A stretch of DNA of 64,000 bases, from the NCBI RefSeq assembly GCF_011947225.1, contig NZ_JAATVW010000017.1, forward strand, positions 1 through 64,000, read 5' to 3'. The DNA is from Planosporangium flavigriseum. GTDB taxonomy: Bacteria; Actinomycetota; Actinomycetes; Mycobacteriales; Micromonosporaceae. Below the pieces are notes generated by a model. The model ran no database searches and had not been told where the DNA came from. It saw only the letters and a list, made by a program, of their open reading frames with translations. A program made the position numbers and the translations under genes. Shown here one piece after another: positions 55,826 through 64,000 of the stretch. How positions within the stretch are numbered: the first letter of the stretch is position 1; the number at the start of each line of letters is the position of its first letter.

Positions 55826-57574
55826 CTACCGCTCGCCGGAGCGGTCCTCGGTGTAGCGAGCGCCGCCGTACTGCTCGGCGCTGCCCGGCAGCGCACCGCC
55901 CTCCGGCGGGTTCTGCAGCGAGTGGCCGGGCGCGTGCTCCGGGAACTTCAGGTCGAACGCGGGGCGCTCGGAGCGGATCCGCGGCATCCGGTCGAAGTTA
56001 CGCAGCGGCGGCGGGCAGGACGTGGCCCACTCCAGCGAGGCGCCGTGGCCCCACGGGTCGTCGACCTCGACGACCTGGCCGGTCTTGTACGACTTCCACA
56101 CGTTGTAGATGAACGGCAGCGTCGAGGCACCGAGGATGAAGGCACCGATCGTCGAGATCGTGTTCCACGTCGTGAAGCCGTCCGAGGCCAGGTAGTCGGC
56201 GTACCGGCGCGGCATGCCGCGGGTACCCAACCAGTGCTGGATCAGGAACGTCATGTGGAAGCCGATCGTGGTCAGCCAGAAGTGCACCTTGCCCCAGCGC
56301 TCGTCGAGCATCCGGCCGGTCATCTTCGGGAACCAGAAGTAGATGCCGGAGTACACGGCGAACACGATCGTGCCGAACAGCACGTAGTGGAAGTGCGCCA
56401 CCACGAAGTACGTGTCGGAGACGTGGAAGTCGATCGGCGGAGCGGCCAGCAGCACGCCGGACAGACCACCGAAGAGGAACGTCACCAGGAAGCCGATCGC
56501 GAACAGCATCGGCGTCTCGAACGAGATCTGCCCGCGCCACATGGTGCCGATCCAGTTGAAGAACTTGATACCGGTCGGCACGGCGATGAGGAAGCTCAGG
56601 AACGAGAAGAACGGCAGCAGCACCTGGCCGGTCACGAACATGTGGTGCGCCCACACGCTCATCGACAGGGCGGCGATCGCGAGGGTGGCGCCGACCAGGC
56701 CCTTGTAACCGAAGACCGGCTTGCGGCTGAAGACCGGGATGACCTCGGTGATGATGCCGAAGAACGGCAGCGCCACGATGTACACCTCGGGGTGGCCGAA
56801 GAACCAGAACAGGTGCTGCCAGAGCATCGGGCCGCCGGTGGCCGGGTCGTAGACGTGCGCGCCGAGCTGCCGGTCGGCCAGCAGCGCCAGCAGCGCGGCG
56901 GCCAGGATCGGGAAGACCATCAGCACCAGCAGCATGGTGATGAGGATGTTCCAGGTGAAGATCGGCATCCGGAACATCGTCATGCCGGGGGCGCGCAGGG
57001 TCAGGATCGTGGTCATCAGGTTGACCGCGCCGAGGATCGTGCCGAGACCGGAGATCACCAGGCCGACGATCCACATGTCAGCGCCGACGCCCGGCGAGTG
57101 GATCGCGTTGGTCAGCGGCGCGTAGGCGAACCAGCCGAAGGAGGCCGCGCCGTCCGGGGTGATGAAGCCGGCGACGGAGAGGGTGCTGCCGAACAGGTAG
57201 AGCCAGTAGGCGAACGAGTTCAGCCGTGGGAACGAGACGTCCGGCGCGCCGATCTGGATCGGCACGATGTAGTTCGCGAACGCGAACACAACCGGCGTCG
57301 CGAAGAACAGCAGCATGATCGTGCCGTGCATCGTGAACAGCTGGTTGTACTGCTCGGTGGAGAAGATCTGAAGCCCGGGCTTCGCCAGCTCGGCCCGCAT
57401 GGCCAGGGCGAGCGCGCCGCCGACCAGGAACCAGACGAAGGACGTGACCAGGTACATCAGCCCGATCTGCTTGGCGTCCGTCGTGCGCAGCAGCCGGGAG
57501 AACGCCGAGCCCTTGGCGGGTTGGTGGACCGGCCACGGCCGCGTCACTATCGGCTTCGGGGCGACGGTGGTCAC
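55826..57574 (-). CDS. ctaD: cytochrome c oxidase subunit I
   Basis: This 582-residue, 12-helix subunit of the aa3 oxidase reduces O2 with proton pumping. Heme and CuB ligands are visible: His in [12 protein letters not shown], the His-Tyr cross-link region [19 protein letters not shown], the His pair in WAHHMFVTG, and HFHYVLFG for heme a3 and a. The conserved C-terminal tail is hydrophilic. GTG 57574 has GGAGG 6 nt upstream and gives [18 protein letters not shown]; the open frame before it is rejected. It stands alone without ctaC or ctaE, as in M. tuberculosis. Confidence 0.97.
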   Translation of the reverse strand: MTTVAPKPIVTRPWPVHQPAKGSAFSRLLRTTDAKQIGLMYLVTSFVWFLVGGALALAMRAELAKPGLQIFSTEQYNQLFTMHGTIMLLFFATPVVFAFANYIVPIQIGAPDVSFPRLNSFAYWLYLFGSTLSVAGFITPDGAASFGWFAYAPLTNAIHSPGVGADMWIVGLVISGLGTILGAVNLMTTILTLRAPGMTMFRMPIFTWNILITMLLVLMVFPILAAALLALLADRQLGAHVYDPATGGPMLWQHLFWFFGHPEVYIVALPFFGIITEVIPVFSRKPVFGYKGLVGATLAIAALSMSVWAHHMFVTGQVLLPFFSFLSFLIAVPTGIKFFNWIGTMWRGQISFETPMLFAIGFLVTFLFGGLSGVLLAAPPIDFHVSDTYFVVAHFHYVLFGTIVFAVYSGIYFWFPKMTGRMLDERWGKVHFWLTTIGFHMTFLIQHWLGTRGMPRRYADYLASDGFTTWNTISTIGAFILGASTLPFIYNVWKSYKTGQVVEVDDPWGHGASLEWATSCPPPLRNFDRMPRIRSERPAFDLKFPEHAPGHSLQNPPEGGALPGSAEQYGGARYTEDRSGER

Positions 57575-57954
57575 GAATGGCCTCCTGTGCTGGTTACCAG
57601 CTGAATCTTGTGCGTCGGTAACGATCTGTGGCCGTACCAGTGGGCAGAATAGCCCGACTACCAGACGGTATCCGGTCGGGGTCCGGCGACAGGTGTCTAA
57701 CGCCGCTTTGGTGGCGTGGGTAACCCGCCCGAGAAGATCACGATTTGGTAGTGATCCGCCCCGACTGGCCTGCCGTCGCATGATTCTCTCTCCGCACGAT
57801 CCCGGTGATCGCGGGAGATGGCGATGCTGATCTCCAGCCACGACGAGGCGGTGATCGCGGCGGCCGACCGGGTGGTCGCGTGCCCTTCCCCTCGACATTT
57901 CCCCGTGACTACAGTGACGAACGCGCTACTGAGCGCACTGGGGGGTCGATTGCC
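57575..57954. other. divergent intergenic region ctaD / winged-helix regulator
   Basis: These 380 nt contain a minus-strand TATTCT -10-like hexamer (57651-57646) that could serve ctaD. They also contain an inverted repeat GATCAC/GTGATC (57736-57741 with 57751-57756) of operator size, and TACAGT at 57910-57915. No convincing gene is present; open frames here lack ribosome binding sites and conserved text. Confidence 0.5.
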
Positions 57955-58527
57955 GTGGAATTCGATCAGCTCGCCCGTTACCTGACCACCGGCCTCGTCC
58001 GGGTCGCGGTAGCGGCCCAGCACACCCGAGTCGAAGCCCTCGAACGCACCATCGCCCAGCAACAGGCGCTCCTCGCGCTCTCCCGCCGGCCGGGGACACA
58101 CTCCCGGAACGCCCTCGCCGCCGAGCTCGGCATGCCGGTACCGGCCGCCCAGGCGGCCCTCTCGGGCCTGCACCGTGAAGGCCTGGTGACGATGGAGCCG
58201 AGCCCGCCGGATGACGTCCGGGTGGAGCTGACCGAGTGTGGGCGGGCCCACACCCCGGAGTTCCTCGAGTGGGCGGCCGCCGTGCTCACCGAGCTGTCCA
58301 AGCTCGGCGACGACGACCAGCGCCGGCTGCTGCAGGCGGTCACCGACCAGATCATCGGCGCGCAGCGGCGCGGCCAGATCCCGATCACCAAGATGTGCGT
58401 GACCTGCCGCCACTTCGAGCCGTACGCACACCCGGGCACGCCGGAGCCGCACCACTGCCACCTGGTCGACACCCCCTTGGGGTACCGCGAGCTGCGGCTG
58501 CGCGGCCCCCAGCACAGCCCTGCATGA
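57955..58527 (+). CDS. MarR-like winged-helix regulator with Cys/His C-terminus
   Basis: This 190-residue winged-helix protein has a MarR-type core (RVEALERTIAQQQALLALSRRPGTHSRNALAAELGMPVPAAQAALSGLHREGLVTMEPSP, about 25-85) and a helical dimerisation region. The C-terminus CVTCRHFEPYAHPGTPEPHHCHLVDTPL (about 147-174) holds a CxxC plus clustered His and Cys, a probable metal or redox site. This suggests regulation by metal, NO or thiol oxidation (inference). GTG 57955 follows a G-rich ribosome binding site; the frame upstream to 57805 is doubtful. Divergent from ctaD, so it might regulate the oxidase. Confidence 0.82.
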   Translation: MEFDQLARYLTTGLVRVAVAAQHTRVEALERTIAQQQALLALSRRPGTHSRNALAAELGMPVPAAQAALSGLHREGLVTMEPSPPDDVRVELTECGRAHTPEFLEWAAAVLTELSKLGDDDQRRLLQAVTDQIIGAQRRGQIPITKMCVTCRHFEPYAHPGTPEPHHCHLVDTPLGYRELRLRGPQHSPA

Positions 58528-58556
58528 TCGCGGCGCGCCAGGGAACAGCGCCTCCC

Positions 58557-58955
58557 ATGGCCGACACCCAGTCTCGACTGACGTGGTACACCACGCTGGA
58601 CCGGCCGCGGTGGCGGCCTCCCCCGGCGGTCCTCGGCGCGGCCTGGACCCCGCTGTACGCGCTGACCATGGTCGCCGGCGCCCGCGTCCTCGACCGCACG
58701 GCCGGTGCGCAGCGGCGCCCGTTCGCCCGCGCGTACGCGGCCAGCCTCGTCCTCGGCGCCGCCTGGTCGGCGCTGTTCTTCGGCGCGCGGTCACCGCGGC
58801 TCGCGCTGGCCGACGCCGTGGTCCTCAACGCCGCCAACGTCAGCCTGTTGCGCCACGCCTGGCGCGCCGACCGGCTCGCCGCCGTGGAACTCCTGCCCTA
58901 CGTCGGCTGGATGGCTGCCATGACCGCCGTCACGGCTGCGGTAGCAACGCGATAG
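58557..58955 (+). CDS. TspO/MBR family protein, short form
   Basis: This 132-residue membrane protein of the tryptophan-rich sensory (TspO) family binds porphyrins or sterol-like ligands in relatives. The signature TWYTTLDRPRWRPPPAVLGAAWTPLYALTMVAGARV is clear. Normal TspO (about 150-165 residues) has a helix before this motif; here the motif starts at residue 9 and no upstream in-frame helix exists, so only four helices remain. The ribosome binding site is weak. It lies 29 nt after the winged-helix gene and is probably co-transcribed. Confidence 0.82.
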   Translation: MADTQSRLTWYTTLDRPRWRPPPAVLGAAWTPLYALTMVAGARVLDRTAGAQRRPFARAYAASLVLGAAWSALFFGARSPRLALADAVVLNAANVSLLRHAWRADRLAAVELLPYVGWMAAMTAVTAAVATR

Positions 58956-59049
58956 GCGTCTGGTAGCCCGTGCGTTCATCGTCAACTCGTGGTCGTGACG
59001 CCGGCCGCACCCTGTTCGTCAAGCGTTCGGCATGGTTTGCTGACCAGCG

Positions 59050-59976
59050 ATGGCGTGGGATACGGACCTGATCATCGTGGGCGGCGGCCCGGCGGGCTGC
59101 GCGGCCGCCGTCATGGCGTCCAGCCTGGGCCTGCGCTGCGTGCTCGTCGAGCCGGTCACGCTGTGCCACAAGCTCCGCCACATCCCGTCGACCACGAACG
59201 TGCTGGGCGGCTTCGCCAGCGGCGGCAAACTGGCCGGGCGCATCACCGCGGACGTGGCCCGGGCCGCGCGCTGCCAGGTACGACTCGGACGCGCCGCCGC
59301 GGGCGTGCGCACGTTCGACGACCACGTACGGGTCGACCTCGACGACGGCGAAACCCTGCACGCGCCGTACGCGGTGGTCGCGACCGGGGTACGGCCCCAG
59401 GCCACGGCCGAGGTCGACTGGATCGACCAGGACGGCGAGCTGACCGCCAAGCCACTGTGGGAAGCCGATCCCCTACCCGGCGCGCAGGTCCTCGTGCTCG
59501 GCGTCGACCGGCCGCTGGGCACGCTGCTGCGCAGCCACCCGGACGTGGACATGCGCCTGGTCGTGCTCTACTCGGCGGCCGAGCAGTACAAGGCCGACGA
59601 GGTCCGTGATGATCCGCGGGTGGCCCTGCTGCCGACCGCACACCTCGAACTGCGCCACGGCACCGACGGCCTGCTCCGCCTGCGCGCCGTCGACGACACC
59701 GGCGAGGAGCGCAACTTCGCCGTCGACAACCTGTACCTCAACCTGGGCAGCCACCCGGTCGTGCCCGCCGGGGACGTGCGCGCCGACGCGTCGGGCTACT
59801 GCCCTCCCGGCATCCAGCACCCCCGGATCCTGGTCGCGGGCGACCTGCGCAGCGCGCGGTACCAGCGGATCCTCACCGCGTACGGATCAGGCGCGGAGGC
59901 GGCCCTGACGGCGTACTACGCCCGCAACGACGTGCCCCACGAACGACCGAGCACAGTGGACGACACGCGGGCATGA
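59050..59976 (+). CDS. FAD-dependent oxidoreductase, thioredoxin-reductase-like, no CxxC
   Basis: This 308-residue flavoprotein has an N-terminal dinucleotide fold (DLIIVGGGPAGCAAAVMASSLGL, GxGxxG at 11-16) and the C-terminal FAD segment ILVAGDLRSARYQRILTAYGSGAEAAL as in thioredoxin reductase. The redox CxxC and a clear second GxGxxG for NADPH are absent; the corresponding segment is VLVLGVDRPLGTLL. It is therefore unlikely to be a true TrxR and resembles the ferredoxin/flavodoxin-reductase-like or TrxR-like oxidases of actinomycetes. The substrate is unknown. An HAD-type gene follows 7 nt later. Confidence 0.82.
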   Translation: MAWDTDLIIVGGGPAGCAAAVMASSLGLRCVLVEPVTLCHKLRHIPSTTNVLGGFASGGKLAGRITADVARAARCQVRLGRAAAGVRTFDDHVRVDLDDGETLHAPYAVVATGVRPQATAEVDWIDQDGELTAKPLWEADPLPGAQVLVLGVDRPLGTLLRSHPDVDMRLVVLYSAAEQYKADEVRDDPRVALLPTAHLELRHGTDGLLRLRAVDDTGEERNFAVDNLYLNLGSHPVVPAGDVRADASGYCPPGIQHPRILVAGDLRSARYQRILTAYGSGAEAALTAYYARNDVPHERPSTVDDTRA

Positions 59977-59983
59977 TTGAGCG

Positions 59984-60643
59984 ATGAGCCGGATCGACGG
60001 AGTCGTTTTCGACGTCAACGAAACCCTGTTCTCCCTCGACCGGCTGCGGGAGGCGTTCGCCGACGTCGACCTGGACCCCGGGCTGGTGCCGCTGTGGTTT
60101 GCCGGGGTGCTGCGCGACGGGTTCGCCCTGACCGTGCTCGACTGCTTCACCCCGTTCACCGCCGTGGCCGCGGACAACCTGCGCGCCCTCGACGCGCGCG
60201 TGGACAACCGGGCCGTCGCCACCGTGCTCGCGGCGTTCCGTGAGCTCACGCCGCACGACGACGTCGAGCCGGCGCTGTACCGGCTACACGAAGCCGGTAT
60301 CCCGGCGGCCACGCTCAGCAACGGCAGCGCCGAGGGCGTACAGGCGCTCCTCGACCGGGCCGGCCTGACCCGATACGTGTCGCGGAATCTGTCCATCGAC
60401 GCCGTACGCCGCTGGAAGCCCGCCCCGGAGCCCTACCGGTACGCGGCCACCGAACTCGGCGTCGAACCGCAGCGGCTGGCGCTGGTGGCGGTGCATCCGT
60501 GGGACTGCGCGGGCGCGGCGGCGGCCGGCCTGACGGCGGGCTGGGTACGGCGTTCGCAGCCGCACTGGCCTGCGATGTTCCCGACGCCCGCGGTGACGGG
60601 TGCGGATCTGACCGCGGTCGTCGCGGCCCTACTAGCCGATTAG
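59984..60643 (+). CDS. HAD superfamily hydrolase (haloacid dehalogenase type II-like)
   Basis: This 219-residue HAD enzyme has the nucleophile D10 in VVFDVNETLF, motif II TLSNGS, motif III Lys in RRWKPAPEPYRYA and motif IV LVAVHPWDCAGAAAAG. The DVNETL form and the length fit type II haloacid dehalogenases, which release halide from 2-haloacids, but phosphatase activity is also possible. It lies 7 nt after the FAD gene, suggesting one operon (winged-helix regulator, tspO, FAD protein, HAD). The 223 nt after it hold only the promoter region of the next gene. Confidence 0.88.
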   Translation: MSRIDGVVFDVNETLFSLDRLREAFADVDLDPGLVPLWFAGVLRDGFALTVLDCFTPFTAVAADNLRALDARVDNRAVATVLAAFRELTPHDDVEPALYRLHEAGIPAATLSNGSAEGVQALLDRAGLTRYVSRNLSIDAVRRWKPAPEPYRYAATELGVEPQRLALVAVHPWDCAGAAAAGLTAGWVRRSQPHWPAMFPTPAVTGADLTAVVAALLAD

Positions 60644-60866
60644 TCCTCATCAACCGGCGTTTAGCAGGACCGGTACTGGCAAGTGCTGTGCTGGCGCCAT
60701 CCCGGCGGGTCTGACCGGCACGCGGTCGATGCCGCCATCGCCGACGGCTGTTCGCACGTGTGTTGTCCCTGCTGGCTGTGCCCGGCTGGCCATTGACGTG
60801 GCCGGCTGGATGGTGGTGCGCCCGGTGTGCGCGGGCTACCCCATGCCATCGATGAGGAGACCAGCG

Positions 60867-61592
60867 ATGCCGGTACCCGCGCACCACCGCGCGGCGCTCA
60901 CCCGCGCCGCGCGTAGCTCAATCCCGTTAATGGTCGTATTCGTCCTGGTCGCCGGTGCGATGATCCCGGGCGCCGCGGTCGAACAGCGTCCGCGAGTCCA
61001 CAGATACGCGGCCTTCCCCGCCGGCCCGAAACCCGATCCCCCGGCGTCAGCCGCCGGCGGTACTGCCGGTATGGAGCTGAACCCCCTCATAACGACACTG
61101 TCCCCATCCCCCTCGGGCAGCCCCGTCGTCAGCTCGGTACCGGCAGTACCGCCGATCCCCCCTGTATCAACCATCCCCACTCAAACGGCCCCGCCCGCGA
61201 CCACGGTCCCCGCCCTGGTGCCCGTCGCGGCACCCGCTCGACCGTCGCCACGCGACATCGCCGTCGCCTACGCCCTGGACCAGCTCGGCAAGCCGTACGT
61301 GTACGGCGCCGCCGGCCCCAAGGCCTTCGACTGCTCCGGCCTGGTCATGCGCGCGTGGGAGGCGGCGGGCGTGTTGCTGCCGCACAGCACGTACGCGATG
61401 GCCAAGCTGGGCAGCCGCGTCACCCGGGACCAACTTCTCCCCGGTGACCTGGTGTTTCTCTACAACTACGGGCACGTCCAGCTCTATATCGGAGCCGGAA
61501 GGACCGTCGAAGCCCCGAACACCGGCGCCGTCGTACGCACCGGCCCGCTGCCCTGGCAGGTCAACGCCTACGTACGGGTCAGCGACGCCTAG
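60867..61592 (+). CDS. secreted NlpC/P60 peptidoglycan hydrolase
   Basis: The product has 241 residues. A basic N-terminus and hydrophobic helix (about 16-37, a signal peptide or anchor) are followed by a long Pro/Thr/Ser-rich linker (about 50-126) for crossing the wall. The NlpC/P60 domain follows (about 127-241) with catalytic C156 (AFDCSGLVMRAW) and H203 (YNYGHVQLYIG). It cleaves stem peptides of peptidoglycan. ATG 60867 has GAGGAG 7-8 nt upstream; the frame back to 60729 has no signal-like text. I looked for the ydaO (c-di-AMP) riboswitch often found before such genes and did not find it. Confidence 0.92.
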   Translation: MPVPAHHRAALTRAARSSIPLMVVFVLVAGAMIPGAAVEQRPRVHRYAAFPAGPKPDPPASAAGGTAGMELNPLITTLSPSPSGSPVVSSVPAVPPIPPVSTIPTQTAPPATTVPALVPVAAPARPSPRDIAVAYALDQLGKPYVYGAAGPKAFDCSGLVMRAWEAAGVLLPHSTYAMAKLGSRVTRDQLLPGDLVFLYNYGHVQLYIGAGRTVEAPNTGAVVRTGPLPWQVNAYVRVSDA

Positions 61593-61712
61593 GTCGATCG
61601 CGCCGGTCGCTCCGCTCATGGCACGGGTCTTACCCGGCAGAGATTGATAGAAACCCTATTTAACGAAAGTCTCATGAAGACGGTCGGATCCAGTCTGCGA
61701 CGACCCGGTTAC

Positions 61713-61734
61713 ACCCCGCGCTTCGCCGCGGGGT
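61713..61734. terminator. stem-loop downstream of the NlpC/P60 gene
   Basis: 8-bp arms (61713-61720 with 61727-61734) and the loop CTTCGC form a compact GC-rich hairpin 120 nt after the stop. The surrounding 61593-61895 has lower GC and no convincing gene; a 36-codon frame from 61674 lacks a ribosome binding site. GTGA/TCAC arms near 61781-61794 may be an operator. Confidence 0.55.
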
Positions 61735-61895
61735 TGCCGCGCGGGTGCGCCCCGGAGGGCATTGCCAAGGACAGACCGGAGTGATTTCCGTCACTTTCAA
61801 TCCACGTCGTGGGCCGCCCGCCATTGTCGGGGGTGCATCGTAAGCTCCGGGTCGCGACCGACGAGTTCGGCGGCGCGGAGCACCACGGAGACAGT

Positions 61896-62534
61896 GTGAG
61901 AAAGAGACGTATCAGCCTGCTCGATATCGGTCTGGACTCCAACTTCGACGCGGCCATGTCCTTCATCCAGTCGACGCTGTCGAACATCAACATCCACTAC
62001 GGCGAGCCCGTGGTCGACATCGACTTCGTCCGCACCCGTGACCCGGAGACCGTTCTCACCGCCTTCACCGCCTCGTGTGACGTGCTGCACGTCATGGCGC
62101 ACGGTGACTACGTCGCCGCCTCCCCGACGTTCAGCAGCAGCGACGAGAAGACCAACATCTCGCTCGAACAGTTAGGCGAGGCCGCCGCCGAGCGCGGCCG
62201 GGGCATCTCGACCGGCGCGATCCTCGCCGACGGCTGCAAGACCGGCACCGGCGCGTGGCAGAAGGCGGTCAGCGACTGCCTGCACGGGGACGTCACCTAC
62301 ATCGGCACCTCAGCCCAGGTCGGCTGGTACGAGAGCACGGTGTTCTGCTCGGCGTTCTACAGTGCGCTCCTGCGCAACAAGGGCAAGGGAATCACCCCTG
62401 CCGAGCAGGCCCAGGACGCGGCCAAGCGGGCGCAGGAGGCGTACACGATGCTGACCGACCGCAGCTGCCCGTACAAGGTCATGACCTTGAGCCCGAGCCG
62501 CTGGGCGAAGCGGGCGTTCGGCCTGGCTGTCTGA
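61896..62534 (+). CDS. minimal caspase-like (CHAT-type) protease-fold protein
   Basis: The 212-residue product looks like a free-standing C14-clan/CHAT domain. A central strand and catalytic-His motif CDVLHVMAHGDY (H69) is followed by GAILADGCKTGTGAW (C114). TYIGTSAQVGWYESTVFCSAFYSALLRNKGKGITPAEQAQDAAKRAQEAY matches the CHAT C-terminal pattern (FY..L..G..P.eA...AQ). There is no sensor, TPR or effector domain. GTG 61896 has GGAG 5 nt upstream and is preferred to 61809. CHAT proteases cut partner proteins in toxin and defence systems; here neither activity nor target is known. Its stop touches the stop of the opposing nuclease gene. Confidence 0.68.
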   Translation: MRKRRISLLDIGLDSNFDAAMSFIQSTLSNINIHYGEPVVDIDFVRTRDPETVLTAFTASCDVLHVMAHGDYVAASPTFSSSDEKTNISLEQLGEAAAERGRGISTGAILADGCKTGTGAWQKAVSDCLHGDVTYIGTSAQVGWYESTVFCSAFYSALLRNKGKGITPAEQAQDAAKRAQEAYTMLTDRSCPYKVMTLSPSRWAKRAFGLAV

Positions 62535-64000
62535 CTACGGTTGGTCGGGATTCCCGGAGCCCTGACCGATTCCGCGCAGCCAGCGGCGCACCGCGAGGCT
62601 CGCGCGTACGTCGTCTTCGTTGTACGCCAACAGTCGCGCCGCCGCCGCGGCGTCGCCGTGGACCGCCTGCTCGTACCAGATCTGGGACTGCCGGCCGCCC
62701 GGGTCCTCGTCGCGCCAGGAGAAGCCGGCGCCGTGGTAGGCGACGACCTTCAGCCCGTGGCCGTAGCGGCTGTCGATCGAATCGCGCACGTACGGCAGGA
62801 GGTCGACCCAGGAGTCCAGGATCCAGTCCTCCTCGCTGAGAATGCGGCGGGCGTGGGTACGTTCGGCGTGGGAGTAATGGAAGACGAGCAGGCTGCGCCC
62901 CTGCTCCCGGGCGCTTGTGACGATGTCGCGCAGCCACGCCAGGCAGCGCCGGGCCAGGTCCGCTTCGACGGCCGCCGGGTCGAAGAAGCTGACGTACCGG
63001 GAATCATCTTCGCTGGTGAGAAGGGCGCCCCACAGGTACACCTGGTTGTCGGCGCTCCACTCGATGTCCAGGTCGATCTCGATGTCGGCTTTCGGTAGGT
63101 CGATCGTCGTTTCTGGCTTGACGCGCAGAACGGCGTCGTCGCGGGCGAGCTGGGCGGAGATGATCGCCTGGCGGAGCCGGGAGGCCCTTCTGGTCAGGTG
63201 TGCGGTGTCCTGGAGGTAGCCGTCCGTAAGCAGGTCTTCAGCGCTTTTCGCGGCCAACTGCTCGATGGTGCCGATCCCGGCGTCGCGGAGCGCGGCGTAC
63301 TCGCGGACGCTCAGCGCGCCACGCAGCCCACCGCTCAGGTCGCTAGCGGGCAACATGTCCACGCAAACACTGGCCCAGACGCACTCGTCGCACTCCTGCT
63401 GGCCGATGGGAACGACGAGAGGCTCGGGGTCGTCCACACTCCCCTTTCTTTGGACCGCTGCTTTCGCCACGTCCAGCCGGAAGCCGTGCTCGTGGTCGTA
63501 CCGTTCCAGGGCGCTCCGTTTCACCGCCCCCTGGCTGCGGGAGAAGGTGCGGAACAGCGGCTCGGTGAGGTCGTACCAGGCCAGCAGCGGATCCTCGGAC
63601 TGGTCGTTGCCGCAGATCGCGCCGTACGGGCTCTCCGCCTGGTATCCGCACACCTCGAGCATCCGCCAGAAGTGGGCAAGCTGGAGCAGATCGGGCTCGC
63701 GGTAGCGCAGCCCATGGTCTGACAGCGCCGTCGCGTTCGCAAGGGCCGGGGCGTGCAGGCAGGTGACGAGCCCGCCGGTCTCACGCTTGTCGAGTACGAA
63801 GTGAGCCTTCACGTCCGCCGGGTGGTACCCGGGGCCGTCGGTTTCCCGGAGCAGGATGTCGGGCTTGCCGGTCCGGCCGCCATCGGGGTCGTCGGGCAGC
63901 CGGCCACCGAGAATGACCGGTACCCCGTACTCCATCGCGCGCAGCGTCGCGTCAATGTGCTCATACTTGTCGTGGTCGTAGTCGCGGAGGTCTACCAGGC
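62535..64000 (-). CDS. TM0106-type RecB-like nuclease with C-terminal RNase H-like domain (5' end outside window)
   Basis: At least 488 residues are visible; the frame is open through the right edge (LVDLRDYDHDKYEHIDATLRAM precedes the first internal ATG), so the N-terminus is missing. The N-terminal part is a RecB/Cas4-like PD-(D/E)xK nuclease (GKPDILLRE...YHPADVKAHF) with cysteines CDECVWASVC that could hold an Fe-S cluster. A helix-hairpin-helix-like segment follows (LRDAGIGTIEQLAAKSAEDLL). The C-terminal DEDD exonuclease-like domain has DIEIDLDIEW and LLAYNEDDVRASLAVRRWL. Such proteins are probably DNA-processing enzymes; the biological role is not established. Confidence 0.85.
   Translation of the reverse strand, partial: LVDLRDYDHDKYEHIDATLRAMEYGVPVILGGRLPDDPDGGRTGKPDILLRETDGPGYHPADVKAHFVLDKRETGGLVTCLHAPALANATALSDHGLRYREPDLLQLAHFWRMLEVCGYQAESPYGAICGNDQSEDPLLAWYDLTEPLFRTFSRSQGAVKRSALERYDHEHGFRLDVAKAAVQRKGSVDDPEPLVVPIGQQECDECVWASVCVDMLPASDLSGGLRGALSVREYAALRDAGIGTIEQLAAKSAEDLLTDGYLQDTAHLTRRASRLRQAIISAQLARDDAVLRVKPETTIDLPKADIEIDLDIEWSADNQVYLWGALLTSEDDSRYVSFFDPAAVEADLARRCLAWLRDIVTSAREQGRSLLVFHYSHAERTHARRILSEEDWILDSWVDLLPYVRDSIDSRYGHGLKVVAYHGAGFSWRDEDPGGRQSQIWYEQAVHGDAAAAARLLAYNEDDVRASLAVRRWLRGIGQGSGNPDQP

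Noticed and set aside
60644-60866. Possible ydaO-type (c-di-AMP) riboswitch before the NlpC/P60 gene
   Set aside because: The conserved core sequences of that riboswitch are absent; only short, weak hairpins are present.
61674-61784. 36-codon ORF and hairpin as an IS200/IS605 end or peptide gene
   Set aside because: No transposase text, no ribosome binding site, and the hairpin is explained as a terminator.

Overview
The window is high-GC DNA in which almost every gene has a strong third-position GC bias and many starts are GTG. Gene content points to an actinomycete of the Micromonosporaceae (Micromonospora/Salinispora-like). Supporting evidence includes paired clpP1/clpP2, a ClgR-type operator, the fused LysX, the Mec-CysO-CysM sulfur pathway, a mycothiol-type DsbA-fold protein, group II truncated hemoglobin, and an rRNA leader of the actinobacterial type. 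Two stretches keep the gene order known from Mycobacterium tuberculosis. The first runs clpX-clpP2-clpP1-tig ... rpiB ... Rv2466c-like-pepN-DUF5130-HNH-glbO. The second runs pncB-clpS-DUF2017-mec-cysO-cysM-murI-MBL-rph-rdgB. Most of the window is therefore conserved chromosomal core, with accessory insertions between and after these blocks.

Layout. 1-570: leader and promoter region of an rRNA operon whose 16S gene lies beyond the left edge on the minus strand. 570-6.9 kb: a small membrane ORF, a nitrilase-family enzyme, then the protein-quality-control block clpX / clpP1P2 / tig, ending in tRNA-Pro and tRNA-Gly. 6.9-13.9 kb: an atypical kinase, an Eis-like acetyltransferase, rpiB, a DUF1015 protein and a DsbA-fold reductase. 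14-24 kb: pepN, DUF5130, HNH nuclease, MscS channel, MFS transporter coupled to glbO, tRNA-His, orn and a GT87 mannosyltransferase. 24-31.2 kb: lysX, a CopC-CopD fusion, a MauE/DsbA-like/Bcp redox cluster and tRNA-Leu.

31.3-41.3 kb: a TetR-acyl-CoA dehydrogenase-thioesterase unit followed by a histidine-utilisation (hut) operon. Both are visibly decaying: the thioesterase is broken by an internal deletion, and a deletion has joined the 5' part of hutI to the 3' part of hutH, removing the HutH cofactor motif. In this hut operon an M20 amidohydrolase stands where a formylglutamate deformylase would be expected.

41.3-55.2 kb: rdgB-rph, BrkB, MBL-murI, the cysM-cysO-mec sulfur cluster, DUF2017-clpS, a dynamin-like GTPase, a large LuxR-type (LAL) regulator and the NAD salvage genes pncB-pncA. 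55.3-61.6 kb: STAS protein, ctaD, a winged-helix regulator with a Cys/His tail, a short TspO, an FAD protein, a haloacid-dehalogenase-like enzyme and an NlpC/P60 protein. 61.7-64 kb: a minimal caspase-like (CHAT-type) protein abutting a TM0106-type RecB-like nuclease that runs off the right edge. This is the most accessory-looking pair in the window.

Recurring signals are perfect long stem-loops at nearly every convergent or unit boundary, two copies of a related palindromic terminator-like repeat (10.6 and 31.0 kb), and many genes whose start codon lies 6-8 nt after a -10 hexamer without a Shine-Dalgarno, the signature of leaderless mRNAs. No CRISPR array, prophage or intact insertion sequence was seen.
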